Of a DNA stretch of 56,210 nt, positions 7,766 to 16,464 are shown piece by piece. Position 1 is the stretch's first letter. Each line of letters opens with the position of its first letter. Made by a program: the position numbers and the translations under genes. The stretch lies in IMG/VR virus record IMGVR_UViG_3300033144_003713, positions 1 through 56,210 of that record, one strand, 5' to 3'. The notes below the pieces were generated by a model that saw only the letters and a list, made by a program, of their open reading frames with translations, did no database searches and was not told the origin of the DNA. Origin of the DNA: a virus.

Positions 7766-9087
7766 TAGTCGAACTCTACAAAAGTGTATGTACCGTATTC
7801 AACGAAGCGCTTAATGGTACCGTCAATCTCAGCCTTAGACAAGGTGTCTTTCAGCTCAGATGGTAGTGTTACGAAGAGCGCCATGTTGCCTGGGTATGGG
7901 TGACCATCATAGAAGCCACGGTCTGCCGTGGACATGATGTCCCTGTTTCTCTTGCGTGCACGAGTGAACTCATCCCACTTCACACCTCCACCACGTGTAC
8001 GGGTGTCGGTGATGTCAACCTCAGTGTAGTCATGTACTTGACGTACCTGGGTTGCACCTAGGATCATGATGGGCTCATCGTTGCGGGGAATCTGATTAAT
8101 GGCACCGCCGAGAGTAGAGGACTCTGCGTGCCTTACGCAATCCTGTCTGAGCACACCATCCGCGTTGGCGTAGGGAACGAGATAGAACACAACGTATCTA
8201 TCAACGACACCGGGGGTGTGGAACTCAGTTGGGTTCAGGTTTGCCTTGTCGTATACATAGCCGTCTTCGCGGTAGGTATAGTTGACAAGAATAGTCTCGT
8301 CGCCGGAGTACTCTCTGTTGAGGTAGATGATTCCGTTGTGTACGTCTACGTCTCTGACTACGGACGAGGGCTGGATGGTTTCGTTAACCACAAGCTGAAG
8401 ATTTCCACGGTCCCAGTGGATCGGGGCCCTAGGCACACCCAGCGCTTGGGGACCTAGTCGCTCGCCGACCACATCTTCGATATCGATAAACCCGAAACCA
8501 TACTTGGTTGACCAGGTCTGCTTCTCATATTCTGGTACTGTGAATTTCCAGCTGTCGCCATTCGAAACTCGAGTGACCCAGCCTCTGTTAATAACAATGT
8601 ACCACGGATCATAGCGGCTATCATTGTAAGGCGGAAGAATTCTGATCTGTGTTTCTTCAAGTGCTTTGACTACGTGGCCTTTGCCACGAATAATAGTTGC
8701 ACCGTCGACTGTTAGATCAACGTTCGGAGCAGCCATAACAATAGGCTCGTACGTTGATACATTCTCTGCGTCAAAGAGTGTGTTAGCTGAGTACGGCATG
8801 CTTAGTTTGTTGATGGCACCAGCGATCTGTGCACAAGTTCTATTAAGCATGGCGATGTTAACAGTCACTCCATCGTGCGTGAGCTCGATGTTCGTGCCGT
8901 TGATTGCTACGTCTGTGGTGTCACCTGTGTAATAGATAGCCAAGAGAGGCACACCAGTACGCATTGAAGTGCCCTCAGTGATCTCTGGGTAGCCGATCGC
9001 TGTGAATAGGCTGAGCGGGTCACCCCACTCGCTATCGTCGCCCTCACCGGTTCTGGTGAGCTCTGAGAGGTCTGTGTACTTGCGCAT
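7765..9087 (-). CDS. Tail protein with recurring beta module
   Basis: 440 residues. A middle segment has Gly-Ile-Ile-Tyr-Leu-Asn-Arg-Glu-Tyr-Ser-Gly-Asp-Glu-Thr-Ile-Leu-Val-Asn-Tyr-Thr-Tyr, near-matching the 476-residue protein (Tyr-Val-Asp-Gly-Glu-Tyr-Gly-Gly-Glu-Ser-Val-Leu-Leu-Ser-Tyr). The surrounding sequence is beta-rich, and the C-terminus has a basic helix with Arg-Ala-Arg-Lys-Arg-Asn-Arg-Asp. It probably belongs to the baseplate/fibre assembly. There is no catalytic motif. TAATG junctions lie at both ends. Confidence 0.6.
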   Translation of the reverse strand: MRKYTDLSELTRTGEGDDSEWGDPLSLFTAIGYPEITEGTSMRTGVPLLAIYYTGDTTDVAINGTNIELTHDGVTVNIAMLNRTCAQIAGAINKLSMPYSANTLFDAENVSTYEPIVMAAPNVDLTVDGATIIRGKGHVVKALEETQIRILPPYNDSRYDPWYIVINRGWVTRVSNGDSWKFTVPEYEKQTWSTKYGFGFIDIEDVVGERLGPQALGVPRAPIHWDRGNLQLVVNETIQPSSVVRDVDVHNGIIYLNREYSGDETILVNYTYREDGYVYDKANLNPTEFHTPGVVDRYVVFYLVPYANADGVLRQDCVRHAESSTLGGAINQIPRNDEPIMILGATQVRQVHDYTEVDITDTRTRGGGVKWDEFTRARKRNRDIMSTADRGFYDGHPYPGNMALFVTLPSELKDTLSKAEIDGTIKRFVEYGTYTFVEFD

Positions 9088-11423
9088 TACTTGGCCCTAA
9101 TGTTGAGTGTGAAGGCACCGGTGGTGGGTGCAATCTCTACATCGTAGGTCATGTTACCCTCGGTATCTAGCCTGTAGATCGGTGCGGTGTTCACTACCTC
9201 TGTGTAACCCTGGATGAGACGCATCTCATTGGAAGGGTCAGCCACAGTTGTGGTGAGGAACACAGTCTCTCCAGGAATGTACTTCCTGTTGGTCAGTAGG
9301 ACCACAAAGTATGTGTTGGCAGGGAGATCTTCTCCGTGAATATCCTTGTCGACTAGCAGGATATCCCAGGGGAAATCCTCGAGTAGGACAGCACTACCGT
9401 CAGCATAGTGGACAGTAATGGAGTCTCTTAGCTCCTCTAGGTCGATTGAGGCTTGTTCCTTGCGGATGTAGTATCGTCCACCACCGATGACATGGTAGTA
9501 GTAGAGGGGAGCAGGTACACCCAGTTCACGCCAGCCCGCCGAGCCTGCAGCAATCGCCACTTCATCGGTGTTCGGAGGACTCGTGTAAGTGAAGGTGCTA
9601 CCAGGTACATCAAGTGTAGTCCCGTCAAGTAGGTCTGCTTGTGCTGACCCTCCGACGACGTTACCACTCTCGAGGTAGGAGAGGTCGATGACCCCGACGT
9701 GTGATTGAGCTTCAATGCCCGGAGCACTGATGTAAGCCAGGTTGACTTCGCCATTGGGTACCTCGTTCTTAATCCGGAACGCTGATCGTGTACCACATAC
9801 CCTAGCTAGCTGTGCAGCTCTGTCGATGTACTTGTTGTACGAGTCGACATATCTATACGGCCTGTCAGGGAAGTATACCGTCGGCGTTTCTACTCTAACT
9901 GATGCTGGTCCAGTGACGCCTGCGGGCCAGGTCACACTGAGCTCTTCTGAATCAACAAATGTGATGTCAGAAGTATTCAACTGTACACCAGCGACGTAGA
10001 CGTCATCCGATGCACTTAGTGTAGCACCATTTATAGCTAGGATCCGCACTGTGTTACCACCCACGAGAGGACCGTGGTCCGGGTTCATAGAGAACTCTGG
10101 GAGATTAAAATCAGTCAGTACGGTGATTTGGTCGATCGATGCAGGGCGTGTCGAGGTATTGGATGCCTGCAATGACAGAGCGAATCTAACTTGATCGGAA
10201 CCATCGCCATCTGCGGTGATACCGGTCAGGTCGATATCAGTGATATCCTCTGTGAGTGTAGTGAACGCGCCTAGGTCGTTCCAGCCAGGGTTGGACGTGT
10301 TCTGGTACTGGGCTCTTACCTTAGTTGTGCCGCCGTCGTACGGACCGATAGACTTGACAGTAGCTGATACGAACTGGATCACAGCCTGGCTATGATGAAT
10401 GGCCGGTGAATAGCCCACCTCTTCCGTGGTTACAGCTGTGTAGCCAACGTCATCACCTCTGTCGAGGTAGACGTTGCCATGGGACTGGTGGAAGTAGTCT
10501 AGATACATGAGGCCGACGCTGTCGCCGACGAACCCTACCTTGAGGTCCTTGGCCTGGCTGACAGTTGCAGACAGAGCAGAGGTACCTACATATGAGAAGC
10601 CGTCCTCTGTGAGGATGAAGATGTCGTTGCCTTGACCAGCTACTCTGACTCTCTTGAAGGAGTCGTGCCAATAGATGGGACATACGTAGTTGAAGTCCGA
10701 TGCTGATGTGTCAAGGAAGATACCCTTCTTGTTAAGGAAGAGTGTGGCTCTCACATCACCGTCATCGAAGATGATCTCAGAGGTACCCTCAGGGATCATG
10801 GCCCTGAACTCAGCTGTCCAACCTGCAGCGTTGTCAACGTTGTCTGGCCAGAAAGACTCTGACTCAGAGGTGTTCTGTTGAACGTAGTCAACCTCAGACA
10901 GAGAGTCTGACTCGAGCTTGAGCGTTCTACTACCTAGTCTTTGAGCCCTACGTCTACCTAGCAGAGTCCTACCCTGTAGACCGGTTCTCCTGATGGGAGC
11001 CTCATTGGTCTCAGCATCTAGGATAGTGGCAACGCGCGTCCTTCTGCTACGGATAGCGCTCTGTACGATCTGTGCTGTGTTGGGTCTTCTGTTGGGTCTT
11101 AGTACTAGGTTAGTTCTACGCAGGAAAGGAGGAGAGTATGGCAGCAGGCCTGAGGCCTGGTCCGAAGTGTTCGCGGGAACTGTCGTGTTATAGTCCCAGA
11201 CTCCTACCGGTGCAGACTCATCAGGGAGAGGCCTGAACTGTGAGGTCTGTGTCCACGTAGCTTCTGCCCAGTTCCTGTCAGGGTCAGGAGTACTGGTGGC
11301 TGTGCCCTTGAGCTTAAGTCTACCGTCACGGATCACCTGGTTGGTAGTCAGGGTGAAACCTCTGGCTGTGTCCTCGGAGAAGGTCTCCTTGGATACCGAC
11401 TCGTTCTGTGGTTCAAAAGCCAT
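9087..11423 (-). CDS. Tail fibre protein with concanavalin-like and IPT/TIG domains
   Basis: 778 residues. The first ~165 residues are low-complexity and basic, with an Arg-rich stretch at about 101-166. Residues about 195-330 read as a LamG/concanavalin-like sandwich (Trp-Thr-Ala-Glu-Phe-Arg, later Val-Gly-Leu-Met-Tyr-Leu-Asp-Tyr). Residues about 441-527 match the IPT/TIG fold: Pro-Asp-His-Gly-Pro-Leu-Val-Gly-Gly-Asn-Thr-Val, Ser-Glu-Glu-Leu-Ser-Val-Thr-Trp-Pro and Gly-Pro-Ala-Ser-Val-Arg-Val. The C-terminal quarter is beta-rich. Such modules are typical of surface-binding tail proteins. Its TAATG start follows the beta-helix protein. Confidence 0.68.
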   Translation of the reverse strand: MAFEPQNESVSKETFSEDTARGFTLTTNQVIRDGRLKLKGTATSTPDPDRNWAEATWTQTSQFRPLPDESAPVGVWDYNTTVPANTSDQASGLLPYSPPFLRRTNLVLRPNRRPNTAQIVQSAIRSRRTRVATILDAETNEAPIRRTGLQGRTLLGRRRAQRLGSRTLKLESDSLSEVDYVQQNTSESESFWPDNVDNAAGWTAEFRAMIPEGTSEIIFDDGDVRATLFLNKKGIFLDTSASDFNYVCPIYWHDSFKRVRVAGQGNDIFILTEDGFSYVGTSALSATVSQAKDLKVGFVGDSVGLMYLDYFHQSHGNVYLDRGDDVGYTAVTTEEVGYSPAIHHSQAVIQFVSATVKSIGPYDGGTTKVRAQYQNTSNPGWNDLGAFTTLTEDITDIDLTGITADGDGSDQVRFALSLQASNTSTRPASIDQITVLTDFNLPEFSMNPDHGPLVGGNTVRILAINGATLSASDDVYVAGVQLNTSDITFVDSEELSVTWPAGVTGPASVRVETPTVYFPDRPYRYVDSYNKYIDRAAQLARVCGTRSAFRIKNEVPNGEVNLAYISAPGIEAQSHVGVIDLSYLESGNVVGGSAQADLLDGTTLDVPGSTFTYTSPPNTDEVAIAAGSAGWRELGVPAPLYYYHVIGGGRYYIRKEQASIDLEELRDSITVHYADGSAVLLEDFPWDILLVDKDIHGEDLPANTYFVVLLTNRKYIPGETVFLTTTVADPSNEMRLIQGYTEVVNTAPIYRLDTEGNMTYDVEIAPTTGAFTLNIRAK

Positions 11424-14400
11424 TAGTTGACATCCGGGTTAAGCAGTACTACAGGTACAGTTCTAGAAGCGTCGCCTGAAGTCAGTTCGATGTTGGACTT
11501 AGCGTCGTAGCTAACAATGATATCGCTAGTGACAGATAGTACAAGCTCGGGGTGGAAGTGTAGTTGATTAGGAGTGGACGTATCTGTCCAGACGAGTAGT
11601 GGCTCATACGACGCCTTTGCGTCGCCTATACGCTTACCTGTGTACGTTACAAGGCCTGTTGCGTAGTCAATGTAGAACTCCTTCTCAGAGAACGAGGGGT
11701 TGATCGTCTCGTGGAGGTCTACGTCATAGCTCGAGGTTCCAGCTACCTGGAGGGTAGCTGTTGCAAAGACAGGGATGTCAGTGAGCTGGATGGTGTTCTT
11801 GCCTGATACCTTAGTAGGAGTAAGGATCTCTGACGTGAACGTACCACTGATGTCGACTGGACTATCATCCTTAGCCACCTTGAGAGTGACGTTGGCATGG
11901 TTGTCGAAGTTAGGCTCGTAGAAGGTGGTGATAGCGTCACCGTTGTACAGCTCAGATGTGTGAGCGATACTGTCGATGATTCTCTGGTCTGCAGCGATAA
12001 AGGTAGCGACGACAGCTCCAGAAGGATCTGTCTTTGTTGTAGCGCTGATACCTAGGTTAGATGGCGAGCCCATCTCTGTAATACCAAGCTCACCGGTGTA
12101 TCGGCCGTTGGTCTCTGCGATTACGAGGCTGACATCCTTGTGTGCATATGGGTTACCTGTGCTATCTTCGACAATTGCGTGGAAACTCTTTCTAAGTCCC
12201 TGGGCAACCTTAATGGGGTTGGGGAAGACATCAATACCCGTTGCGGTAGGCACTGCAGGTTGTAGCGACACCTCTCTAGCAATTCCAAATGCCTCAAGTG
12301 ACCAAGCATCACCAGATACATAGTGCAGCTTGTCCGGGCCGTCGATCTTGGCCCAGGGAAGTCCGGAGAGTCTAGTAGGGACATGAGTGTCCGTGAGGGT
12401 CGTGTGACCAGCCTCAGTGACTGACGTATCCAAGTCTCGTACATCAATAGGTCCAATCGTTAGGAAGCCTGTGTGCTGAGGATTGAGGATCGGGCTGATA
12501 GCCATATCATCAATCACATAGATACCAGCGTCAGAGCTGTCCCACTCAACAGTCATCTCATCGCCGTAAGGCAGATGAGTATAACGAGGCAGGTGGTCAC
12601 CTTCATAGGCCATGAAGCCATCGAACTCTGAGCTACCAACACTGTTCACTCTGAGCTCGAACTCAACGTGAGGGCTGGTGGCGTAGTCTACTGTGCCTAG
12701 TTCAGCTACTGCAATCTGCTGATGAGGAAGACTGTATCCCTTTAGTGTGTTAGTTGTGTCTGTCTTGCAGTGGACAACGAAGCGCTGCCAGTCTGAGGTC
12801 AGGTCAGAGGTGTCAACAAACATGTCACCCATGTGCTGTTCGCTGTACGTCTCACCGTTATCATAGTATGTCTTAATCACAGGAGCCACGTGCATCGTGG
12901 ACTCCCTATGCATGTACCAGCTGAAGATCAGATCAGAGTCTAGATCTTCTCTGTACACCCTCTGTCTGAAGGCATAGTCAGAGGTGTAGTCGTATGACCC
13001 ACCAGTACTAGCGGCCAGCTGTACGTTGGTCCCTGATGCGATGTAACGTTCACCACGTAGGACAGACGTCTCTAGTGTGGCGCTCTCTGCCCAGTCCGTC
13101 TTACCATTGTAGAATGACGAGTTACGGAATAGGTTCCTAGCACCCTGCAGCTTGAGCTCACCCTTCTCTAGCTCCTGGTTCCACTGGTAGCGGTACTCCA
13201 TGGGTACGATGTCACGAGGTGCTCTGTCGTATCCGCTTGTGTCTAGCTTAAGTGTGTCATCTGTAATGACGATGGGTGCACCGCCCTGTGGGGCTGGTGT
13301 AAGGAAGAAGTCCTTGGGGTTCTCTGTGATGCCGAACTCTCTAGAGAGAGGCGTACGAATGAAGGCCTGTTGAGAAGAGTCCCAGCTCTGCTCATAACCA
13401 TAGACACGTACCGACTCAGCCACTGGCTTGGAGATCGATGCGCCTCTGTGACTAGCCCAGACACACTTACCTCTTTGGAACCACTCAACAGCAGTCGGGT
13501 CAACACATAGTGAGGTGTCAAGGATGCTGACACCCTCTACCTCCATGTTGTTGTCCAACGTAACCTTAGACCAGGTTACGTCCTTGAGTGTGTACGCTAG
13601 CTTCTCGGCGTAGAGGTAGTAGGAGGCATCGCCCACGTAAAAATAACCAGCGGCAACTTCGGGGTTCCAGCAATCGACCCCTCGCTGTAGCTGCCGTACT
13701 GCTCTGTCCACGCCAAAGATCTTGTCATCGGACAGCCAAAGGTCAGATGTAGCTCCGAGGAAGTCCGCGAAGATGTCGTAGTCATCGGCAGTCGTTGACT
13801 CGTTAGGACCTGGTGTCGGAGTTCCAGTGTCATTTCTGGGTAGGCCATCCGTGTCTTCCTCGATGATTGCAATCTCGAACCAGATAGGAAGGTTCTCTGA
13901 GATAGAGTCTAGTGATAGTCCGCCCTCAAGGATGGAGCCTGCGCTACCTGGAATAAGTCCAGGGCCAGGCTTGCCGTCTGTGGTCTGAGTTAGAAGCTCT
14001 GGATCCTCGAACGTAGAGTTAGCGTCCTGGTCAGTGAGCCTAGTCCAGTTGTCTAGGTCTTGAACGTACTCTAGTCTCTGGCCAAAATAAGTCTCCCAGT
14101 ACTTAGCCATCCATCTATTGTTGCTCCAGTAGACGTTACCATCCATTGCACTGAGAGATACAATGGATTCTTTCTCGATCGTGATTGGCTGCTCGATCGT
14201 GGTAGACGCAATGATGTTGTTGTATGCGTAATAGATAGGAGTGTCAGGGTCTACTGGGGTGTTGCCGTCGGGCCCACCTCTCCACTCCACCCACATGGCG
14301 CTCTTGTCAGAGACGATAGCTGAGTGAACGATCACAAGTTCTTTAGACTTGATGATGGCTAGTGATGCGTCAGCCCCATTAGAGGCGGTGTTGGCGATGG

Positions 14401-14818
14401 TGCCTCGGTCTGATTCGAAGAACTCAATGTCCATGTAGTCATTACTATGGACGTTGGAGTTGAGGATGCGACCATAGTCGGACTGATAGAAGATAATACC
14501 AGTCTTGAATCCAGTTAGCTCGAGGTCCTTGAGATCTACGTAGTCAACACCATCGATGTACAGACCAGACCAGGCAGCGGTGGCACCGTTGCCATCATAT
14601 ACTCTGCCTCCTGCACCTCCAGCAACTCTGATGATCAGGCGGTAGGTGTTGGAAGGGTTAAGGGTGATGACACGTGCGCCAGCGTAGTCACGCGCATCGT
14701 TGATAACGATCTCATGCGTCTCTACAAAAGCAGAAGCCCCCACATCAGTTACCAACTGATCTAGGGCTGCCTGGAGAGAGGTGTAAGTCTCATCCTTTCC
14801 AACTAGATAGATAGCCAT
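11423..14818 (-). CDS. Tail spike/fibre with beta-helix and Ig-like domains
   Basis: 1131 residues. Residues about 10-260 have the stacked pattern of a right-handed parallel beta-helix (pectate-lyase-like): repeated Ile/Val-x-Asn/Asp turns such as Gly-Leu-Tyr-Ile-Asp-Gly-Val-Asp-Tyr-Val-Asp-Leu-Lys-Asp-Leu and Ile-Leu-Asn-Ser-Asn-Val. The middle (about 300-800) is beta-rich. Residues about 860-970 look like a Big_1/invasin-type Ig domain (Val-Ala-Gln-Gly-Leu-Arg-Lys-Ser, later Thr-Asp-Pro-Ser-Gly-Ala-Val). Such spikes commonly bind or cleave surface polysaccharide; no catalytic residues can be assigned. An alternative is a structural fibre without enzyme activity. Confidence 0.68.
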   Translation of the reverse strand: MAIYLVGKDETYTSLQAALDQLVTDVGASAFVETHEIVINDARDYAGARVITLNPSNTYRLIIRVAGGAGGRVYDGNGATAAWSGLYIDGVDYVDLKDLELTGFKTGIIFYQSDYGRILNSNVHSNDYMDIEFFESDRGTIANTASNGADASLAIIKSKELVIVHSAIVSDKSAMWVEWRGGPDGNTPVDPDTPIYYAYNNIIASTTIEQPITIEKESIVSLSAMDGNVYWSNNRWMAKYWETYFGQRLEYVQDLDNWTRLTDQDANSTFEDPELLTQTTDGKPGPGLIPGSAGSILEGGLSLDSISENLPIWFEIAIIEEDTDGLPRNDTGTPTPGPNESTTADDYDIFADFLGATSDLWLSDDKIFGVDRAVRQLQRGVDCWNPEVAAGYFYVGDASYYLYAEKLAYTLKDVTWSKVTLDNNMEVEGVSILDTSLCVDPTAVEWFQRGKCVWASHRGASISKPVAESVRVYGYEQSWDSSQQAFIRTPLSREFGITENPKDFFLTPAPQGGAPIVITDDTLKLDTSGYDRAPRDIVPMEYRYQWNQELEKGELKLQGARNLFRNSSFYNGKTDWAESATLETSVLRGERYIASGTNVQLAASTGGSYDYTSDYAFRQRVYREDLDSDLIFSWYMHRESTMHVAPVIKTYYDNGETYSEQHMGDMFVDTSDLTSDWQRFVVHCKTDTTNTLKGYSLPHQQIAVAELGTVDYATSPHVEFELRVNSVGSSEFDGFMAYEGDHLPRYTHLPYGDEMTVEWDSSDAGIYVIDDMAISPILNPQHTGFLTIGPIDVRDLDTSVTEAGHTTLTDTHVPTRLSGLPWAKIDGPDKLHYVSGDAWSLEAFGIAREVSLQPAVPTATGIDVFPNPIKVAQGLRKSFHAIVEDSTGNPYAHKDVSLVIAETNGRYTGELGITEMGSPSNLGISATTKTDPSGAVVATFIAADQRIIDSIAHTSELYNGDAITTFYEPNFDNHANVTLKVAKDDSPVDISGTFTSEILTPTKVSGKNTIQLTDIPVFATATLQVAGTSSYDVDLHETINPSFSEKEFYIDYATGLVTYTGKRIGDAKASYEPLLVWTDTSTPNQLHFHPELVLSVTSDIIVSYDAKSNIELTSGDASRTVPVVLLNPDVN

Positions 14819-15031
14819 TTATTCTTTCCACCACTCTGTTTCGTCTGGGTCATCCAGCACAAAGCTGGCTAGACCCTTGTCTTCATCTCTAAAGTAGAAG
14901 TCGTACATGGACCATTTTCCATCAGGACTGCAACTTCTGCAAGATGCCAAACCGCCTACGAGGATATCTGTATCCAAGAATTCAGCGATTGCTTTGTCGC
15001 AGAAATTGCACTTCACTACTACTGCGGGCAT
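14819..15031 (-). CDS. Small zinc-knuckle protein
   Basis: 70 residues. Two Cys-x-x-Cys pairs (C8/C11 and C31/C34) separated by 19 residues form a rubredoxin-type knuckle pair expected to bind one zinc. The remaining C-terminal half is acidic and aromatic (Tyr-Asp-Phe-Tyr-Phe-Arg-Asp-Glu-Asp, Trp-Trp). It begins two bases after the previous stop and its stop adjoins the next ATG (TAAATG). Its place between two fibre genes does not fit an obvious structural role. It may be an assembly factor or a host-directed small protein. Confidence 0.65.
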   Translation of the reverse strand: MPAVVVKCNFCDKAIAEFLDTDILVGGLASCRSCSPDGKWSMYDFYFRDEDKGLASFVLDDPDETEWWKE

Positions 15032-15033
15032 GG

Positions 15034-16464
15034 CTACTCCGTCTCGATATAACCCTCAACAGGGTCTGTTCCGTCTGGTAGATCAGCTTCGGTACTATCC
15101 TCGTTCACACGAGTCTGTCCTTCAGCCAAGGTGTCGATGATAGCAGAAGTATTCCTGATGGAAACCCTTAGATCTCTCTTGCCGCCTACCCCAGACTGGA
15201 ACTCATTTTTTCTGATGCCCTTGTAGATGAGAGTGGTACCTGTGTCAGGGTCGAGACCATTGGCTGCCTGCCACTGGTCGTATCGCGTGCCAGTCACTGG
15301 ATTCTCCCAGAAACCTAGAGGTGCATCGTACGTCATGTCCATGTGTTGGCCACCATGGAGTGCAAACGCATATGAACCATACACACTGTCGTCAGCTACT
15401 GCAGTGCCCCATGTCTGCTTAGCTACCTCAGCCAAAGACACAAAGGCCTTATCAATCTTGGTGCCCCACAAGGACCCAGTCCATGTGCGCACTCTCTCGT
15501 GAAGATCAGCATCCCAGACTGACTCAATGATGCAGTCTGTCCAACGCAGTGGGAGACCCGCTACTGCTGTGTTAGCAGCGTCCTTATGCTCTTCTAGGAT
15601 GTAGGTCTCAGGCATGCTAGCGAGCTTCTCAGCTGTCTTGCTACCCCAACCACCGGCTACCTCTACTGAGATGAGCTCGTCACCCGCAGGATTAGCCAGT
15701 GCCTCGAGGTCTACCTTGAGGGTGTCAAGGTCCTTGTCCCTACGAGATACTCTGTGCAAATAGTTATAGCTCAGGAGTACTGACTCCCCACCGTACTCAC
15801 CATCCACATAGATAGTATTAATAGCTGGGTCGTACTCGTGGTCTAGCTCTGTGCCGTCGGCAAGCTTGACCCTCAGGTCATATGACACTCGCTGTGCAGG
15901 AACGATACTACGGTTGACGGGTGTGACGAAAGCCTGCTCATCTGTGATGATCAGGTCAGTGTGTGAGACTGTGACGTAGTCGTTGCTTAGCCCTACTCTT
16001 ACGTCGGAGAACCTCAGGCCTGTGACAGGACTGTTGTTAGCCGTGATGATCAGGCCTCTGTCCTTGTAGTCTAGGTTTAGGTCTCGAGCAATTGCGTTTA
16101 GAAGACCTGCATGAGTCGGCCCACCTCGGTGAACAAAAACATCAAGTAGGCGATTGTTGTAACTGACATTTGCTTCTCCTGTGAGTCTTGGTGTGTCTAG
16201 CCTGTCGCCCCACTTGTCCAGTGCGTTGGCTGCAGGCACTTCTCTAGGGGTAGAGTAGACACCGTTGATGACAGCTGTCTGCCATACCCTATTACTACCA
16301 TCTCTGTCCACGTGACGATAGACATATTCTGTCACGTCCGGTTCTAGGAGGATGTCCGCTTCCCATGTAGTGGTGGTCGGATAAGCAGTCATGACCATCG
16401 AGTCGAGGAACTCAATGGTCTGACCTAGAAGGCGTGTACCGGTTAGTCTGTGTGTTGAGGGCAT
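15034..16464 (-). CDS. Tail/baseplate-associated beta-rich protein
   Basis: 476 residues. An N-terminal region of strands and helices is followed by a stretch near 215-235 with Ile-Tyr-Val-Asp-Gly-Glu-Tyr-Gly-Gly-Glu-Ser-Val-Leu-Leu-Ser-Tyr-Asn-Tyr. That pattern recurs in the 440-residue protein further downstream, so both may share a beta domain. The C-terminal part has Trp/Thr-rich strands (Thr-Trp-Thr-Gly-Ser-Leu-Trp-Gly-Thr) and an acidic tail. It may be a fibre connector or part of the fibre base. I do not recognise a named family. Both ends lie at tight junctions. Confidence 0.6.
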   Translation of the reverse strand: MPSTHRLTGTRLLGQTIEFLDSMVMTAYPTTTTWEADILLEPDVTEYVYRHVDRDGSNRVWQTAVINGVYSTPREVPAANALDKWGDRLDTPRLTGEANVSYNNRLLDVFVHRGGPTHAGLLNAIARDLNLDYKDRGLIITANNSPVTGLRFSDVRVGLSNDYVTVSHTDLIITDEQAFVTPVNRSIVPAQRVSYDLRVKLADGTELDHEYDPAINTIYVDGEYGGESVLLSYNYLHRVSRRDKDLDTLKVDLEALANPAGDELISVEVAGGWGSKTAEKLASMPETYILEEHKDAANTAVAGLPLRWTDCIIESVWDADLHERVRTWTGSLWGTKIDKAFVSLAEVAKQTWGTAVADDSVYGSYAFALHGGQHMDMTYDAPLGFWENPVTGTRYDQWQAANGLDPDTGTTLIYKGIRKNEFQSGVGGKRDLRVSIRNTSAIIDTLAEGQTRVNEDSTEADLPDGTDPVEGYIETE

